Assembly (NCBI RefSeq): GCF_002860325.1
Contig: NZ_PKOJ01000002.1
Span: 496,001-560,000, forward strand
DNA length: 64,000 bases
Direction of reading: 5' to 3'
From: Neptunicoccus cionae
GTDB lineage: Bacteria; Pseudomonadota; Alphaproteobacteria; Rhodobacterales; Rhodobacteraceae
A program made the translations under genes and the position numbers. The notes under the pieces are model-generated. The model did no database searches. It was not told the origin of the DNA and saw only the letters and a program-made list of their open reading frames with translations. Shown piece after piece: positions 8,538 to 16,988 of the stretch; positions within the stretch are counted from its first letter, which is position 1; every line of letters starts with the position of its first letter.

Positions 8538-8884
8538 GGCTAAACTCCTTCAGGTGATTCTGTTGCCAGTTTAACGCGAAGTTCAAAGGCTTCGGGAAAT
8601 TTTCTGTAACGTTTGAGTGAAGGCAGTTTGTCAACTGAGCAGCTGGCGGTTCACCAAAGACGCGAAAAGTTAACGAGGCTTGGACGCGAAAGATTACGTT
8701 TCAGGGAACAATCCTCATGCAACTCATTTAAACCAAATGCTAAAACGCATCATCATACTGCATATATGAAGCTTCTTATATGAAGCTTCATAAAGTTAAC
8801 GAACAGCATTTTCAGGCCGGTTCAACCACCACTGTTAACCTTCGATGAGGCCGAGAACTGGAAACGCCAGAACGCGAAAGGGCT
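8538..8884. other. 347-base gene-free region with a 28-bp dyad
   Basis: This gap between two minus-strand genes contains a TTGACA (minus strand, 8629-8634), two GACGCGAAA direct repeats near 8660 and 8690, several GTTAAC words, and the perfect inverted repeat at 8765-8792. I find no convincing gene in it. The short ORFs present show no family features. Confidence 0.5.
8748..8792. repeat. 28-bp perfect inverted repeat, copy 1
   Basis: TATGAAGCTTC (8765-8775), a 6-base spacer, then GAAGCTTCATA (8782-8792) form an 11-bp perfect dyad. Each arm also contains the palindrome GAAGCTTC. The left flank CTGCATA is shared with the second copy at 33936-33968, apart from one base. It is AT-rich and has no T-run. 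Confidence 0.75.
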
Positions 8885-9469
8885 CTACCCTGCGTCGGTT
8901 TTCCCGCGCCGGTCGCTGCGCAGATTCGCATAGAGCACATGGGTCCGCCAACGCCCTGCAATTTGCAGATAGCTCTGTGCGACCCCTTCGTATTTGAAAC
9001 CGGTTTTTTCCAGCAACCCGCGGGACGCCGCATTTTCCGGAAGTGTGGCCGCTTCGATCCGGCTGAGGTCCAACTGGTGAAATGCGTAATAGACCAACGC
9101 TTCGATCGCATCGGTCATATAGCCGGATCGGGCATAATCCGACCCGATCCAGTAACCAAGCGTACCCGCCATCGCAGGTCCGCGCCTGATATTATCCAGC
9201 GTGATCGCCCCCAAAAGCGCCTGATCGTCCCTGCGAATGATGAACAAAGGCAAGCCCTTGCCGGATTCATACGTCTTGCGGGCCCAGAACACGCGGTTGC
9301 TGAAGGCACGGCGGGAAAAATGGTCGGGGGACCAGACCGGCTCCCACGGTTTCAGAAAATCCTCACCATCCTGCCGCAAATGCACCCACGACAGATGGTC
9401 CCCCATCACAGGCATGCGCAGGGTCACATGCTCGGCTTCGATTATCACTTTAGGTCGGCGTTTGAACAT
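8885..9469 (-). CDS. GNAT acetyltransferase, RimJ/RimL type
   Basis: This 194-residue acetyltransferase resembles RimJ, which acetylates the N-terminus of ribosomal protein S5, but many relatives have other targets. The features are the N-terminal RLRMPVMGDHL-like entry (VTLRMPVMGDHLSW), the W-rich segment WSPDHFSRRAF, YWIGSDYARSGYMTDA (acetyl-CoA loop) and NAASRGLLEKTGFKYEG near the end. ATG 9469 has GGGGA five bases upstream. An alternative TTG at 9520 would overlap the glycerate kinase stop by four bases (TTGA) and add 17 residues that do not look conserved. It follows the kinase gene closely and is probably in its operon. Confidence 0.82.
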   Translation of the reverse strand: MFKRRPKVIIEAEHVTLRMPVMGDHLSWVHLRQDGEDFLKPWEPVWSPDHFSRRAFSNRVFWARKTYESGKGLPLFIIRRDDQALLGAITLDNIRRGPAMAGTLGYWIGSDYARSGYMTDAIEALVYYAFHQLDLSRIEAATLPENAASRGLLEKTGFKYEGVAQSYLQIAGRWRTHVLYANLRSDRRGKTDAG

Positions 9470-9516
9470 GAAGTCCCCAGTGTATCGGCACAATAAACCC
9501 TGCGGTGTGGCGGGCG

Positions 9517-10776
9517 TCAAGAACGGCGCAGAAACAGCTGCACATCTGCGACATTAGTACCTGTGCCGCCCGTGACCAACAAATCGCCGGCAGCTTGTAA
9601 AGCGTGATAGCTGTCATTGCGCGCCAGCATGGCATGCGGATCAAGTCCAGCCGCTTCAATCCGCGCGATGGTGCCGCCGTCCACCAATCCGCCTGCAGCA
9701 TCGGTCGGCCCGTCCCGCCCATCCGTGCCTCCGCTCAGAAACACCCAGTCGCCGCCCGTTTCGCGAGCGCCAAGCGCAACCCGCAGGGCCAGTTCCTGAT
9801 TGCGCCCGCCAAGCCCGTCGCCCCTTAACCGAACGGTCGTTTCCCCGCCAAAGACCAGCACCTGCCCGACTTCGGACTTCTCCATCTCGGACAGAATAAT
9901 CGCCGCTGCCTCCGACACATCCCCGCACAGAGCGTCCTCCACGATCTGCGCCTCGGGACAGTTCATCAGAACCGCTTCAAGACTGACGCGGTTGGACCCG
10001 ATAATCCGGTTAACAGCCCCCCCTTCAGATGCCCGCGTCACCGGCTCTGCCTGTTCCAGATGCAGGCGCACGGCAGCGGGCATATCCTCCCAGACACCGG
10101 CATCCTGCAAAACCTGTCTTGCATCTGCACAACTGCCCACCGGCGATACAGTCGGGCCGCTGGCGACCACCCTCAAATCGTCTCCGATCACATCGGACAG
10201 GATCAGGCTGTGGACCTCTGCCGGGGCGGCCGCACGCAGCAGCCCGCCTCCTTTGATCCGGCTCAGACACTGACGCACGAGGTTCATGCGGTTAATATCC
10301 AGCCCGCTTCCCAGCAACACGGCCCCCGCCTGTTGCTTCTCTTCAAAAGAGATTGCCGCAACAGGCGCAATGGCGAGTGCGGAGCCGCCACCGGACACAA
10401 GTGCAAGAACCTGATCCCCTGCGCCAAGCCCCTCCACCGCTGACAGCAGCGCTTCACCGGCTATCGCACTCCCGTTGCCTGGAACCGGATGTTCACCGCA
10501 GATCACTCGCACACCGTCCAGTTCCCGTAAGTTTTCGCGGTTTGTCACAGCGATTGCTTTTGAGGGCACCGGCAGATGTTTCAGCGCTTCCTCCATCATT
10601 GCGCAAGCCGCTTTACCGACAGCAAGAACCACCAACTGTCCTTCGCATTCAGGCAGGGGATCACTGGCAAGGGCACGACGCACGGCACCTGCGGGATCCG
10701 CAGCCGCCACCGCCGCGTCAAATAATTCCACTGCGGTGCTTCGTAATTCCGGTCCAGTCATCGTGGCCAACTCCAT
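9517..10776 (-). CDS. Glycerate 2-kinase (DUF4147/MOFRL, GckA/TtuD type)
   Basis: This 419-residue protein phosphorylates D-glycerate to 2-phosphoglycerate, a step in serine-cycle, glyoxylate or tartrate metabolism. It shows the N-terminal DUF4147 pattern: VLAVGKAACAMMEEA, then GEHPVPGNGS and LVSGGGSALA (about 125-134). It also has the C-terminal MOFRL region GGETTVRLRGDGLGGRNQELALR and SGGTDGRDGPTDAAGG. Start choices are GTG 10800, ATG 10776 (GAGG upstream) and ATG 10761 (GGAG upstream); I use 10776. It is divergent from the M20 gene and probably heads the operon with the RimJ-like gene. Confidence 0.88.
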   Translation of the reverse strand: MELATMTGPELRSTAVELFDAAVAAADPAGAVRRALASDPLPECEGQLVVLAVGKAACAMMEEALKHLPVPSKAIAVTNRENLRELDGVRVICGEHPVPGNGSAIAGEALLSAVEGLGAGDQVLALVSGGGSALAIAPVAAISFEEKQQAGAVLLGSGLDINRMNLVRQCLSRIKGGGLLRAAAPAEVHSLILSDVIGDDLRVVASGPTVSPVGSCADARQVLQDAGVWEDMPAAVRLHLEQAEPVTRASEGGAVNRIIGSNRVSLEAVLMNCPEAQIVEDALCGDVSEAAAIILSEMEKSEVGQVLVFGGETTVRLRGDGLGGRNQELALRVALGARETGGDWVFLSGGTDGRDGPTDAAGGLVDGGTIARIEAAGLDPHAMLARNDSYHALQAAGDLLVTGGTGTNVADVQLFLRRS

Positions 10777-10868
10777 TGGTTTTGCCTCACAATAAGGCAC
10801 TGTAAAAATTGCGCAAACCCCATTTTAACCTCTTGATAACCCTCATGGTTCCGGCGCAAGGTGACGCC

Positions 10869-12167
10869 ATGGCACATCAAGACTATATAGACCGACTGAA
10901 CATGGAACTGGATCGCCGCAAGGACGATCTGATCGCGCTGACGCAGGACCTGATCCGGATTCCCACACTCAACCCCCCGGGCGAGAACTATCGCCTGATT
11001 TGCGAATATCTCCGCGACCGTCTGGCGCCGCGTTACTTTCAGTGTGAACTGATCCGCGCCCACGACACACCGGGAGATTGCGAAAAATATCCCCGATGGA
11101 ACATTGTTGCCCGACGCGAAGGCGCGCGAAGTGGCGAATGTGTTCACTTTAACAGCCACACGGACATTGTGGAGTTGGGCCAGGACTGGACCCGCGATCC
11201 TTTCGGCGGGGAACTGGACGGCGACAAGATTTACGGGCGCGGTGCTTGCGATATGAAAGGCGGGCTTGCCGCTTCGATAATCGCAGCCGAGGCTTTCGTA
11301 GACACCTTCCCCGACTTTGCCGGCGCTGTTGAAATTTCAGGCACCGCAGATGAGGAAACAGGCGGTTTTGGCGGCGTCGCCTATCTGGCGGAAAAAGGCT
11401 ATTTTGCACCGGCCCGTGTGCAGCATGTGATTATCCCCGAGCCGCTCGGGCTTGATTCCATCTGTCTTGGCCACCGCGGCGCGTGGTGGGCTGAAATCGA
11501 AACCAAGGGACGGATTGCCCACGGTTCCATGCCATTTCTGGGCGATTGTGCCGTGCGCCACATGGGTGCGGTGCTGAACGAAATGGAAACAGAACTTTAC
11601 CCCGCACTGGCACAAAAACGTACCGATATGCCCGTAATCCCGAAAGGCGCGCGCCAGTCCACAATGAATATCAACTCTTTCCACGGCGGACAGAGCGAAC
11701 CCGAAGAAGGCTTTACCGGCCTGCCAAGCCCTTGCGTGCCCGACAGCGCGCGCATGGTGATCGACCGCCGTTTCCTGATCGAGGAAAACATAGAGGACGT
11801 ACAAAAAGAGATTACGGATGTTCTGGAGAAGGTGAAATCGGAACGGGAAGGCTTTGCCTACAGCATCCGCGAAATCCAGCGGATTATTCCGACAATGACT
11901 GCGAAAGACGCGCCGGTGGTCACTTCTGTGGCCAGTGCGATTCAGAACGTTTTGGGCAAACCGGCGGAATATGTGGTTTCACCCGGATCCTATGACCAGA
12001 AGCATATCGACCGGATCGGACAGTTGAAAAACTGTATCGCCTATGGTCCGGGAATTCTGGAACTGGCCCACCAGCCTGACGAATACGTCGAAGTATCCGC
12101 CATGATGGATAGCGCAAAGATCATGGGCCAGAGCCTGATCGACCTGCTGGTTGAAAAACCGGCCTGA
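10869..12167 (+). CDS. M20 family metallopeptidase/deacylase (ArgE/DapE type)
   Basis: This 432-residue dinuclear zinc amidohydrolase belongs to the ArgE/DapE/ACY1 family, which removes acyl groups from amino acids or small peptides. The metal ligand motifs are in order: FNSHTDIVE (His and Asp), GRGACDMKGG (bridging Asp), ADEETGG (catalytic Glu pair), IIPEP and, near the end, ELAHQPDE. ATG 10869 is chosen because AAGGTG sits five bases upstream; longer starts at 10809 or 10845 lack a good site. The neighbouring peptide-type ABC importer suggests it processes imported N-acyl or peptide substrates. The exact substrate is not readable. Confidence 0.86.
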   Translation: MAHQDYIDRLNMELDRRKDDLIALTQDLIRIPTLNPPGENYRLICEYLRDRLAPRYFQCELIRAHDTPGDCEKYPRWNIVARREGARSGECVHFNSHTDIVELGQDWTRDPFGGELDGDKIYGRGACDMKGGLAASIIAAEAFVDTFPDFAGAVEISGTADEETGGFGGVAYLAEKGYFAPARVQHVIIPEPLGLDSICLGHRGAWWAEIETKGRIAHGSMPFLGDCAVRHMGAVLNEMETELYPALAQKRTDMPVIPKGARQSTMNINSFHGGQSEPEEGFTGLPSPCVPDSARMVIDRRFLIEENIEDVQKEITDVLEKVKSEREGFAYSIREIQRIIPTMTAKDAPVVTSVASAIQNVLGKPAEYVVSPGSYDQKHIDRIGQLKNCIAYGPGILELAHQPDEYVEVSAMMDSAKIMGQSLIDLLVEKPA

Positions 12168-12171
12168 GCCT

Positions 12172-12205
12172 GCAGCAGGGGAAAGTGCCGGTTTTTCCCT
12201 GCTGC
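12172..12205 (+). terminator. 13-bp hairpin after the M20 gene
   Basis: GCAGCAGGGGAAA (12172-12184) pairs with TTTTCCCTGCTGC (12193-12205), with one G.T wobble and an 8-base loop, directly after the stop codon. No U-tract follows. It may be a Rho-assisted 3' end or a processing site before the binding-protein gene. Confidence 0.5.
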
Positions 12206-12230
12206 TGACGCAACCCACTGGCGGCCGCTC

Positions 12231-12259
12231 TTGACCGCTTACGCCAATCCGCGTCAACT
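12231..12259 (+). promoter_or_regulatory. Candidate sigma-70 promoter of the binding-protein gene
   Basis: TTGACC (12231-12236) matches the -35 consensus in five of six bases. It is followed after 17 bases by TCAACT (three of six). It would give a 5'-UTR of roughly 50 bases before the ATG at 12318. It is only a pattern match. Confidence 0.3.
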
Positions 12260-12317
12260 GAACCGGCAAATTTAAGCGCCACCCACAAATCAGGCGCCAA
12301 TCAACGGAGAGACTTTT

Positions 12318-13790
12318 ATGACCTTTTTCAAAGCTACAGTGACGGCCGGTGCTGTCCTGCTTGCGACAACCGCCTATGCAAAGACCGATCTTACCCTTGC
12401 CATGCAGTTGGAACCGCCCCACCTTGATCCGACATCCGCAGCCGCAGGTGCCATTGATAACGTTGTCTATTCCAATATCTTTGAAGGGCTGACACGCTTT
12501 GGTCCGGACGGGTCCGTAAATCCGGGACTAGCAGAATCATGGGACATTTCCGAAGACGGTCTGACCTACACCTTCCATTTGCGCGAGGGCGTGAAGTTCC
12601 ACGACGGCACCGATTTTGAGGCCAGCGATGTAGTGTTCTCGCTTGACCGTGCCCGTGCCGAGGACAGTGCAAACGCCCAGAAAGCCTTGTTCGCCGGTAT
12701 TTCTGCAGTGGAAGCGGTCGATCCGAAAACCGTCAAGATCACACTCGAAGCGCCAAACGGCTCTTTGCTGTTCAACCTCGCCTGGGGCGATGCAGTGATT
12801 GTAGCCCCCGAAAGCATTGAGGGTATCAAGCAAAACCCCGTTGGCACCGGCGCTTTCAAATTTGATAATTGGGTACAGGGTGACAAGATCGACCTCACCC
12901 GCAATGAAGCCTATTGGGGCACACCGGCGAAACTGGACAAGGCTACTTTCAAATTCATCTCCGACCCGACCGCGGGTTTTGCTGCGATGATGGCCGAAGA
13001 CATTGACGTTTTCATCAGCTACCCTGCCCCCGAAAATATCCCCCAATTCGAAGCTGATCCCCGCTTTCAGGTGATCCTTGGCAATACCGAAGGGGAAACC
13101 ATTCTGGGCACCAACAACAAGCAGGCACCGTTTGACAATGTCAAAGTGCGCAAGGCGCTTGCCCATGCGATCGACCGTCAGGCGATCATCGACGGTGCCA
13201 TGTTCGGCCTCGGCACGCCGATCGGGTCCCATTTTGCACCGCACAATCCTGACTACGTGGATCTGACCGGCAACAGCCAGTATGATCCGGAGCTGGCCAA
13301 GCAACTGCTGGCCGAAGCAGGATTTGCCGACGGGTTCAAAACGACGCTGAAACTCCCTCCGCCCTCCTATGCCCGTCGCGGTGGTGAAATCATCGCAGCG
13401 CAACTCCGCGCAGTGGGGATCGAAGCCGAAATCAGCAATCTGGAATGGGCGCAATGGCTGGAACAGGTGTTCCGTGGCAAAGACTATGGTCTGACAATTG
13501 TCTCCCATACAGAACCGTTCGACATCGGTATCTATGCCCGCCCCGATTACTATTTCCAGTATGACAACGCGGATTTCCAAGCCCTGATCGAGGATCTGAA
13601 CGTAGAAGCCGATCCGGACAAGCGGTCCGAAATGATCAAAAAAGCGCAGAACATGATCTCGGAAGATTATGTAAACGCCTATCTTTTCCAGTTGGCCATT
13701 CCGACCATTGCCAAAGCCGGAGTACAGGGACTGTGGAAAGACGCACCGACCCAAGCGGTTGATCTGACAGCTGTGGGTTGGGCTGAATAA
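12318..13790 (+). CDS. ABC transporter substrate-binding protein, peptide/nickel type (SBP_bac_5)
   Basis: This 490-residue periplasmic binding protein delivers oligopeptides, opines or similar ligands to the permease pair encoded at 15214-16988. The N-terminal signal peptide ends at TTAYA (about residue 21). Family blocks follow: EPPHLDPTSA, the YSNIFEGL and LAESWDISEDGLTYTFHLREGVKFHDG signature (about 75-100), DVVFSLDRA, and the DNVKVRKALAHAIDRQ block in the middle. AACGGAGAG lies upstream of the ATG. It is separated from its presumed permeases by a terminator and an opposite-strand response regulator gene. Ligand is unknown. Confidence 0.92.
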   Translation: MTFFKATVTAGAVLLATTAYAKTDLTLAMQLEPPHLDPTSAAAGAIDNVVYSNIFEGLTRFGPDGSVNPGLAESWDISEDGLTYTFHLREGVKFHDGTDFEASDVVFSLDRARAEDSANAQKALFAGISAVEAVDPKTVKITLEAPNGSLLFNLAWGDAVIVAPESIEGIKQNPVGTGAFKFDNWVQGDKIDLTRNEAYWGTPAKLDKATFKFISDPTAGFAAMMAEDIDVFISYPAPENIPQFEADPRFQVILGNTEGETILGTNNKQAPFDNVKVRKALAHAIDRQAIIDGAMFGLGTPIGSHFAPHNPDYVDLTGNSQYDPELAKQLLAEAGFADGFKTTLKLPPPSYARRGGEIIAAQLRAVGIEAEISNLEWAQWLEQVFRGKDYGLTIVSHTEPFDIGIYARPDYYFQYDNADFQALIEDLNVEADPDKRSEMIKKAQNMISEDYVNAYLFQLAIPTIAKAGVQGLWKDAPTQAVDLTAVGWAE

Positions 13791-13814
13791 GCGCGACTTC
13801 GCTTTCACAAAACC

Positions 13815-13847
13815 AAACGCCCCGATCAATGGTCGGGGCGTTTTTTT
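13815..13847 (+). terminator. Rho-independent terminator of the binding-protein gene
   Basis: AAACGCCCCGA pairs with TCGGGGCGTTT (11 bp) around a 7-base loop, followed directly by a run of seven T. It lies 25 bases after the stop codon and so ends the transcript before the convergent response regulator. Confidence 0.88.
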
Positions 13848-13867
13848 ATCAGGCGTTTTTGCTCAGC

Positions 13868-14929
13868 TTATCGGGAACGACCGACTGCTTTGGGGCGGGC
13901 TAGCAATTGAGACACACCTCCAAGAAGCCCCGAGGCTGCCGGTTCCGGTGCCTTCAGACTGTTCACTTTTGGACGGGGCGTTGCGGCTGAATGATCGGCA
14001 CAGGGGGCGGAACCTTTGTGCATGACGCTGTCCCGCGCCACCGTCAGACTGTCGATGCGAGCCTCCGTGCTCTCGGTCTGGAAGGGCTTCGGCTCCCCCA
14101 AGCGGACCTCGGCATGTCCGTCAAAGCCGTAGCTTCCGGCCAGATCGGCAATAACAGGAGACAACGACAACTGATACGAAGCTGTGCGCGTCTTCGGAAC
14201 AGGACGCGGCGACATCACAAGAAACCGCCCGTCTCCTTCGTAGGCGATCAGCGCACCCCGTCCCGCAACTGCATTACGTATCTTTTCCCCTGTCGAGTTA
14301 ATGAATGCGCGGAAGTCTGTAGCGGAAAGCTGTTCAAAAACTTCGGCTACATTTTCCAGCCGCACCGCCAAAAGACAGCCGGAAAATCCGGTGTCGGGCA
14401 TCCGCATCAGGATATTTTCCTGCATCAGTGTATCTACGGCCCCGTCAAACCCCTGAAGGGTAATCTTGTCCGAAAGATCCAGCGCGTTCATTGCATCCAG
14501 TTTTTCCCGCCATTGCATTGCCACGGCTTCGAACTGTTTGTGCTGGTTGACCTGCGCGCTCAGGATATTTGCGGCGCGAATACGTGCGCCCAGTTCCAGC
14601 CCGTTAAAAGGTTTGGTAACAAAATCCGTAGCCCCGGCCCCATAGGCCCGATCCATAGAGCTTTGGTCGCTCAGACCCGTGATCATAAGAACCGGCGTCT
14701 TTTGATAGGCCTCCATACTGCGGATTTGCGTGCAAAGTTCTACACCGTCCAGATCCGGCATCAGAATATCCAGCAGGAAACAGTCAAAAGGCGTATCCGT
14801 TTCCCCGATCGCGGCCAGCGCCTCTGCGCCACTCTGTGCAGGAGTGACATCGGTATACCCGCCCGCTTCCAGTGTCGCCTGAAGAACGCTCAGTGCGAGA
14901 GAATCGTCGTCCACCGCAAGAATCTTCAT
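13868..14929 (-). CDS. Response regulator with degenerate GGDEF-like output domain
   Basis: The receiver domain covers residues 1-120, with acidic pocket VDDD (6-9), phospho-acceptor Asp54 in LLDILMPD, and conserved Lys106 in TKPF. Residues about 183-305 look like a degraded GGDEF domain: the expected GGDEF loop reads GDGRF (232-236) and the closing helix reads SLTVARDSVMHKG. Diguanylate cyclase activity is therefore unlikely. A low-complexity tail follows. ATG 14929 is favoured by AGGAGAAACAC upstream; the longer frame start at 14950 adds only MRCKEKH. No histidine kinase is nearby. It lies between a binding-protein gene and its permeases on the other strand. Confidence 0.8.
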   Translation of the reverse strand: MKILAVDDDSLALSVLQATLEAGGYTDVTPAQSGAEALAAIGETDTPFDCFLLDILMPDLDGVELCTQIRSMEAYQKTPVLMITGLSDQSSMDRAYGAGATDFVTKPFNGLELGARIRAANILSAQVNQHKQFEAVAMQWREKLDAMNALDLSDKITLQGFDGAVDTLMQENILMRMPDTGFSGCLLAVRLENVAEVFEQLSATDFRAFINSTGEKIRNAVAGRGALIAYEGDGRFLVMSPRPVPKTRTASYQLSLSPVIADLAGSYGFDGHAEVRLGEPKPFQTESTEARIDSLTVARDSVMHKGSAPCADHSAATPRPKVNSLKAPEPAASGLLGGVSQLLARPKAVGRSR

Positions 14930-15213
14930 GTGTTTCTCCTTACACCGCATTTAGCCGAAAACCGTCGGTGAGATTCTCCCTGCGGTTAAAAGTTGCCTAG
15001 AATTAGTACAGGAAGCGCTTAAAATTATGCGCTAAATGTGTTGATTTTGCGTCGCAGGTCGCAGACGAACGGAATAGCCGACGGCATTTGGCAGGCCGGA
15101 TTGCCAAAGAAACAAGGGACTAGCCAACGTCGTTCCGGATTTTATCGCAAGAGGTTGAAATCCTTTGCATTATCCTCTTTACCAGCGACGCATGCCTGCC
15201 TAATCTCCGCCCC
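14930..15213. other. Divergent intergenic region between response regulator and permease genes
   Basis: The 284-base gap must hold the start signals of both genes. I see the inverted repeat AGCGC-N10-GCGCT at 15014-15033. I also see a weak promoter-like pair on the plus strand, TTGAAA (15155-15160) and TTTACC (15178-15183), 31 bases before the permease ATG. No gene is supported here. Confidence 0.35.
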
Positions 15214-16158
15214 ATGCTGCGCTATACATTATCACGACTCCAGTCTCTTATTCTCAGCCTGATTGTTGCATCCATTGTGATCTTCGCAACTGTTGAGATC
15301 GTCCCCGGTGATCCGGCAAGTTTCATGCTCGGGATGAATGCCCAACCCGATACCATCGCCGCGCTACGTGAACAGCTCGGTCTCGATGTGCCGCTGTGGC
15401 AACGGTATCTGCACTGGGCGACCGGCCTGCTCGGCGGGGACTTCGGCACGTCTTACACTTACCGCACGCCAATTGCAGAAATGATCGCAGAGCGGCTCTG
15501 GATCAGTCTGCCACTGGCCATTTATGCGCTTACCCTCTCCACGCTGATCGCCTTTCCCGCGGGTATTCTGGCGGCAACGCGGCGCGGGTCTGCTGCCGAT
15601 GTCAGCGTGATGGGGTTCACCCAGCTTGGCGTGGCCATCCCGAACTTCTGGTTTGCCATGCTGATGGTTCTTGTCTTTGCGATCTACCTGCGCTGGTTCT
15701 CTGCGGGCGGGTTTCCCGGCTGGGAAAATCCACTTCTGGCAATGAAGGCGCTGACGCTTCCCGCAGTAGCGCTGGCCTTGCCCCAAGCCTCTATTCTTGC
15801 GCGGGTCATGCGCTCCGCGCTGCTTGATACGCTGTCCGAAGATTATGTACGCACGGCACGCGCCAAAGGTCTGACCCGTCGGCAGACCTTGTGGCGCCAC
15901 GCGCTGCGCAACGCGCTGATTCCGGTGCTGACCATCATCGGGTTACAATTCTCTTTCCTGATGGCAGGCGCCATTATTATTGAAAACGTCTTCTTCCTGC
16001 CCGGTCTCGGGCGGCTGGTGTTTCAGGCCATCAGCCAGCGGGATCTTATCGTAGTAGAGAGCGTGGTGATGCTGCTGGTCTTTGCCGTGATTATCGTGAA
16101 TTTCGCCGTCGACATTGCCTATGCCATTGTGGACCCTAGACTGCGGGGCAACCGATGA
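15214..16158 (+). CDS. ABC transporter permease, DppB/OppB type
   Basis: This 314-residue inner-membrane permease forms half of the translocation channel of a peptide/nickel-type importer. It has the N-terminal TM helix (about 9-30), the extracytoplasmic loop with VPGDPA and MLGMNA, and five further helices. The cytoplasmic EAA coupling motif is EDYVRTARAKGL followed by HALRNALIPV. No clear Shine-Dalgarno precedes the ATG. Its stop overlaps the next permease by four bases (ATGA), so the pair is coupled. Confidence 0.93.
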   Translation: MLRYTLSRLQSLILSLIVASIVIFATVEIVPGDPASFMLGMNAQPDTIAALREQLGLDVPLWQRYLHWATGLLGGDFGTSYTYRTPIAEMIAERLWISLPLAIYALTLSTLIAFPAGILAATRRGSAADVSVMGFTQLGVAIPNFWFAMLMVLVFAIYLRWFSAGGFPGWENPLLAMKALTLPAVALALPQASILARVMRSALLDTLSEDYVRTARAKGLTRRQTLWRHALRNALIPVLTIIGLQFSFLMAGAIIIENVFFLPGLGRLVFQAISQRDLIVVESVVMLLVFAVIIVNFAVDIAYAIVDPRLRGNR

Positions 16159-16988
16159 GAGCCTTACTGACCAACCGGAACTTTGCTATCGGTCTGCTGC
16201 TGACCTGCGTCTTTGTGGCCGGCGCGCTGATTTCCTTTCTGTGGACCCCCCATGACACCAGCGGCGTCGATATTGCCAACAAACTGAAGAAACCGCTGAG
16301 CGAGGGATACCTGCTGGGGACGGATCATTTCGGGCGGGATATCCTGTCGATGATCATGGTGGGGGCGCGTACCTCTATTGCTGTGGCTTTCGTGGCTGTT
16401 GGGATCGGGATTGTTATCGGCGTCCCTTTGGGGCTGGCAGCAGCCGCGTCAAAAGGATCGTTGATGGACGAGATTATCATGCGCTCCAACGATCTGGTCT
16501 TTGCCTTTCCCTCTCTGGTGATCGCCATCCTGATTACCGCGATTTTCGGACCCTCCGCAGTGAATGCAATCATCGCCATCGGAATTTTCAATATACCGGT
16601 CTTTGCACGACTGACCCGCGGCGCGGCGCTTTCCCTGTGGCAAAGGGATTATGTCCTGTCAGCACAAGTTGCGGGTAAGGGACCAGCACGGATTTCCTTT
16701 GAACACATCCTGCCCAATGTCACCAACCTGCTGATCGTTCAGGGAACCATCCAGTTCTCGCTTGGCATTCTGGCCGAAGCCGGTCTGTCCTATGTGGGCC
16801 TTGGCGCGCAGCCGCCGATCCCGTCATGGGGGCGTATGCTGGCAGAATCCCAGACCATGATTTCCTTTGCCCCCCACATGGCCCTGCTGCCCGGCCTTGC
16901 CATCGTCTTTACCGTTCTGGGATTGAACCTGATGGGTGACGGGCTGCGGGATATTTTTGACCCACGTATCCGGCGGGAAAAACGATGA
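16155..16988 (+). CDS. ABC transporter permease, DppC/OppC type
   Basis: This 277-residue permease is the partner of the preceding DppB-type subunit. It contains an N-terminal helix (about 10-32), the loop segment LGTDHFGRDILSMIMVGART typical of DppC, and the EAA motif RDYVLSAQVAGKGPARISF with HILPN following. The C-terminus FDPRIRR is typical. It overlaps the genes on both sides by four bases, consistent with tight co-translation of the importer. Ligand specificity lies in the binding protein and is unknown. Confidence 0.93.
   Translation: MRALLTNRNFAIGLLLTCVFVAGALISFLWTPHDTSGVDIANKLKKPLSEGYLLGTDHFGRDILSMIMVGARTSIAVAFVAVGIGIVIGVPLGLAAAASKGSLMDEIIMRSNDLVFAFPSLVIAILITAIFGPSAVNAIIAIGIFNIPVFARLTRGAALSLWQRDYVLSAQVAGKGPARISFEHILPNVTNLLIVQGTIQFSLGILAEAGLSYVGLGAQPPIPSWGRMLAESQTMISFAPHMALLPGLAIVFTVLGLNLMGDGLRDIFDPRIRREKR

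Noticed and set aside
8446-8634. 62-codon minus-strand ORF upstream of the MBL-fold domain
   Set aside because: It is out of frame with the signal peptide and MBL domain and reads as random Cys-rich sequence.
12537-13829. 430-codon ORF on the minus strand opposite the binding-protein gene
   Set aside because: Its translation has no family pattern and mirrors the codon structure of the clear SBP gene; it is a shadow of GC-rich coding DNA.
15038-15262. 74-codon plus-strand ORF before the DppB-type permease
   Set aside because: It overlaps the permease start in another frame and has no ribosome site or domain.
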